Part shown: piece by piece, positions 13,973-14,017 of the stretch | Numbering within the stretch: the first letter of the stretch is position 1 | Layout: every line of letters starts with the position of its first letter | Source: JAKBCQ01 sp021807585 | GTDB taxonomy: Bacteria; Planctomycetota; Planctomycetia; Isosphaerales; Isosphaeraceae | Assembly (NCBI GenBank): GCA_027325115.1 | Contig: DAHWFG010000436.1 | Span: forward strand, 1 to 14,017 | DNA length: 14,017 nt | Reading direction: 5' to 3' | Notes under the pieces: generated by a model | Told to the model about the DNA's origin: nothing | The model's input: only the letters and a program-made list of their open reading frames with translations | The model's database searches: none | Made by a program: the position numbers and the translations under genes

Positions 13973-14017
13973 ATGGCGATTCGATTCACGTGCGATCATT
14001 GCGGCGCGAAGCTCAAG
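13973..14017 (+). CDS. Start of a zinc-ribbon protein, cut by the window edge
   Basis: The last 15 codons of the window read MAIRFTCDHCGAKLK, the start of a zinc-ribbon domain (CxxCGxxL) common at the N-terminus of planctomycete proteins; the second cysteine pair would follow outside the window. The ATG at 13973 has a GGGGGAGGGGGA ribosome binding site nine bases or so upstream, which makes it better than the in-frame ATG at 13937. The gap to the FHA gene is short (108 bases), so it is probably the next gene of the same cluster. Whether the rest of the protein is an E2, a RING-like E3 or only a regulator cannot be seen. Confidence 0.6.
   Translation, partial: MAIRFTCDHCGAKLK

Overview
The window looks like a piece of a planctomycete chromosome, probably from the Isosphaeraceae/Gemmataceae side of the phylum. 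This is an inference from the GC-rich, CGATCG-studded codon use, from the Sec-independent core genes, and above all from the gene set at the right end, which I associate with planctomycetes. No rRNA, tRNA or CRISPR array was seen.

Left part (1-3600) is an accessory, defence-island-like stretch of lower GC. It opens with the 3' end of an N6-adenine DNA methyltransferase/specificity protein. A small protein with a PD-(D/E)XK nuclease signature starts directly at its stop codon, so the two form a restriction-modification-like pair. After an AT-rich gap comes a mosaic of decayed genes on the minus strand: a transposase C-terminal remnant (IS1634-like), the N-terminus of a BREX-type pglZ with in-frame stops, an apparently intact small antitoxin, and a frameshifted RelE-type toxin. 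An unassigned stretch of about 430 bases follows.

Middle part (3600-9600) is ordinary chromosomal content: a small uncharacterised protein, a multi-pass GT87/DUF2029 glycosyltransferase and a SAM-dependent methyltransferase on the minus strand, then a NifS/IscS-type cysteine desulfurase and an IscA-type Fe-S carrier on the plus strand, then a short SerA-like 2-hydroxyacid dehydrogenase on the minus strand. The carrier has its own sigma70-like promoter. The dehydrogenase ends in a clear intrinsic terminator.

Right part (9894-14017) is the most interesting: a co-directional set that reads as a bacterial ubiquitin-like system. It holds a YukD/EsaB-type beta-grasp ubiquitin-like protein, an E1/ThiF-type adenylating enzyme with an extra zinc-binding tail, a membrane-anchored JAB/JAMM isopeptidase with a complete metal site, and a multi-pass membrane protein ending in an FHA domain. 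The first 15 codons of a zinc-ribbon protein run off the window edge. The likely logic is that JAB trims the 15-residue tail of the ubiquitin-like protein to expose a glycine, E1 activates it, and the products are attached to or removed from targets at the membrane, with FHA as the docking module. No E2 or E3 lies inside the window; either would have to be downstream or elsewhere.
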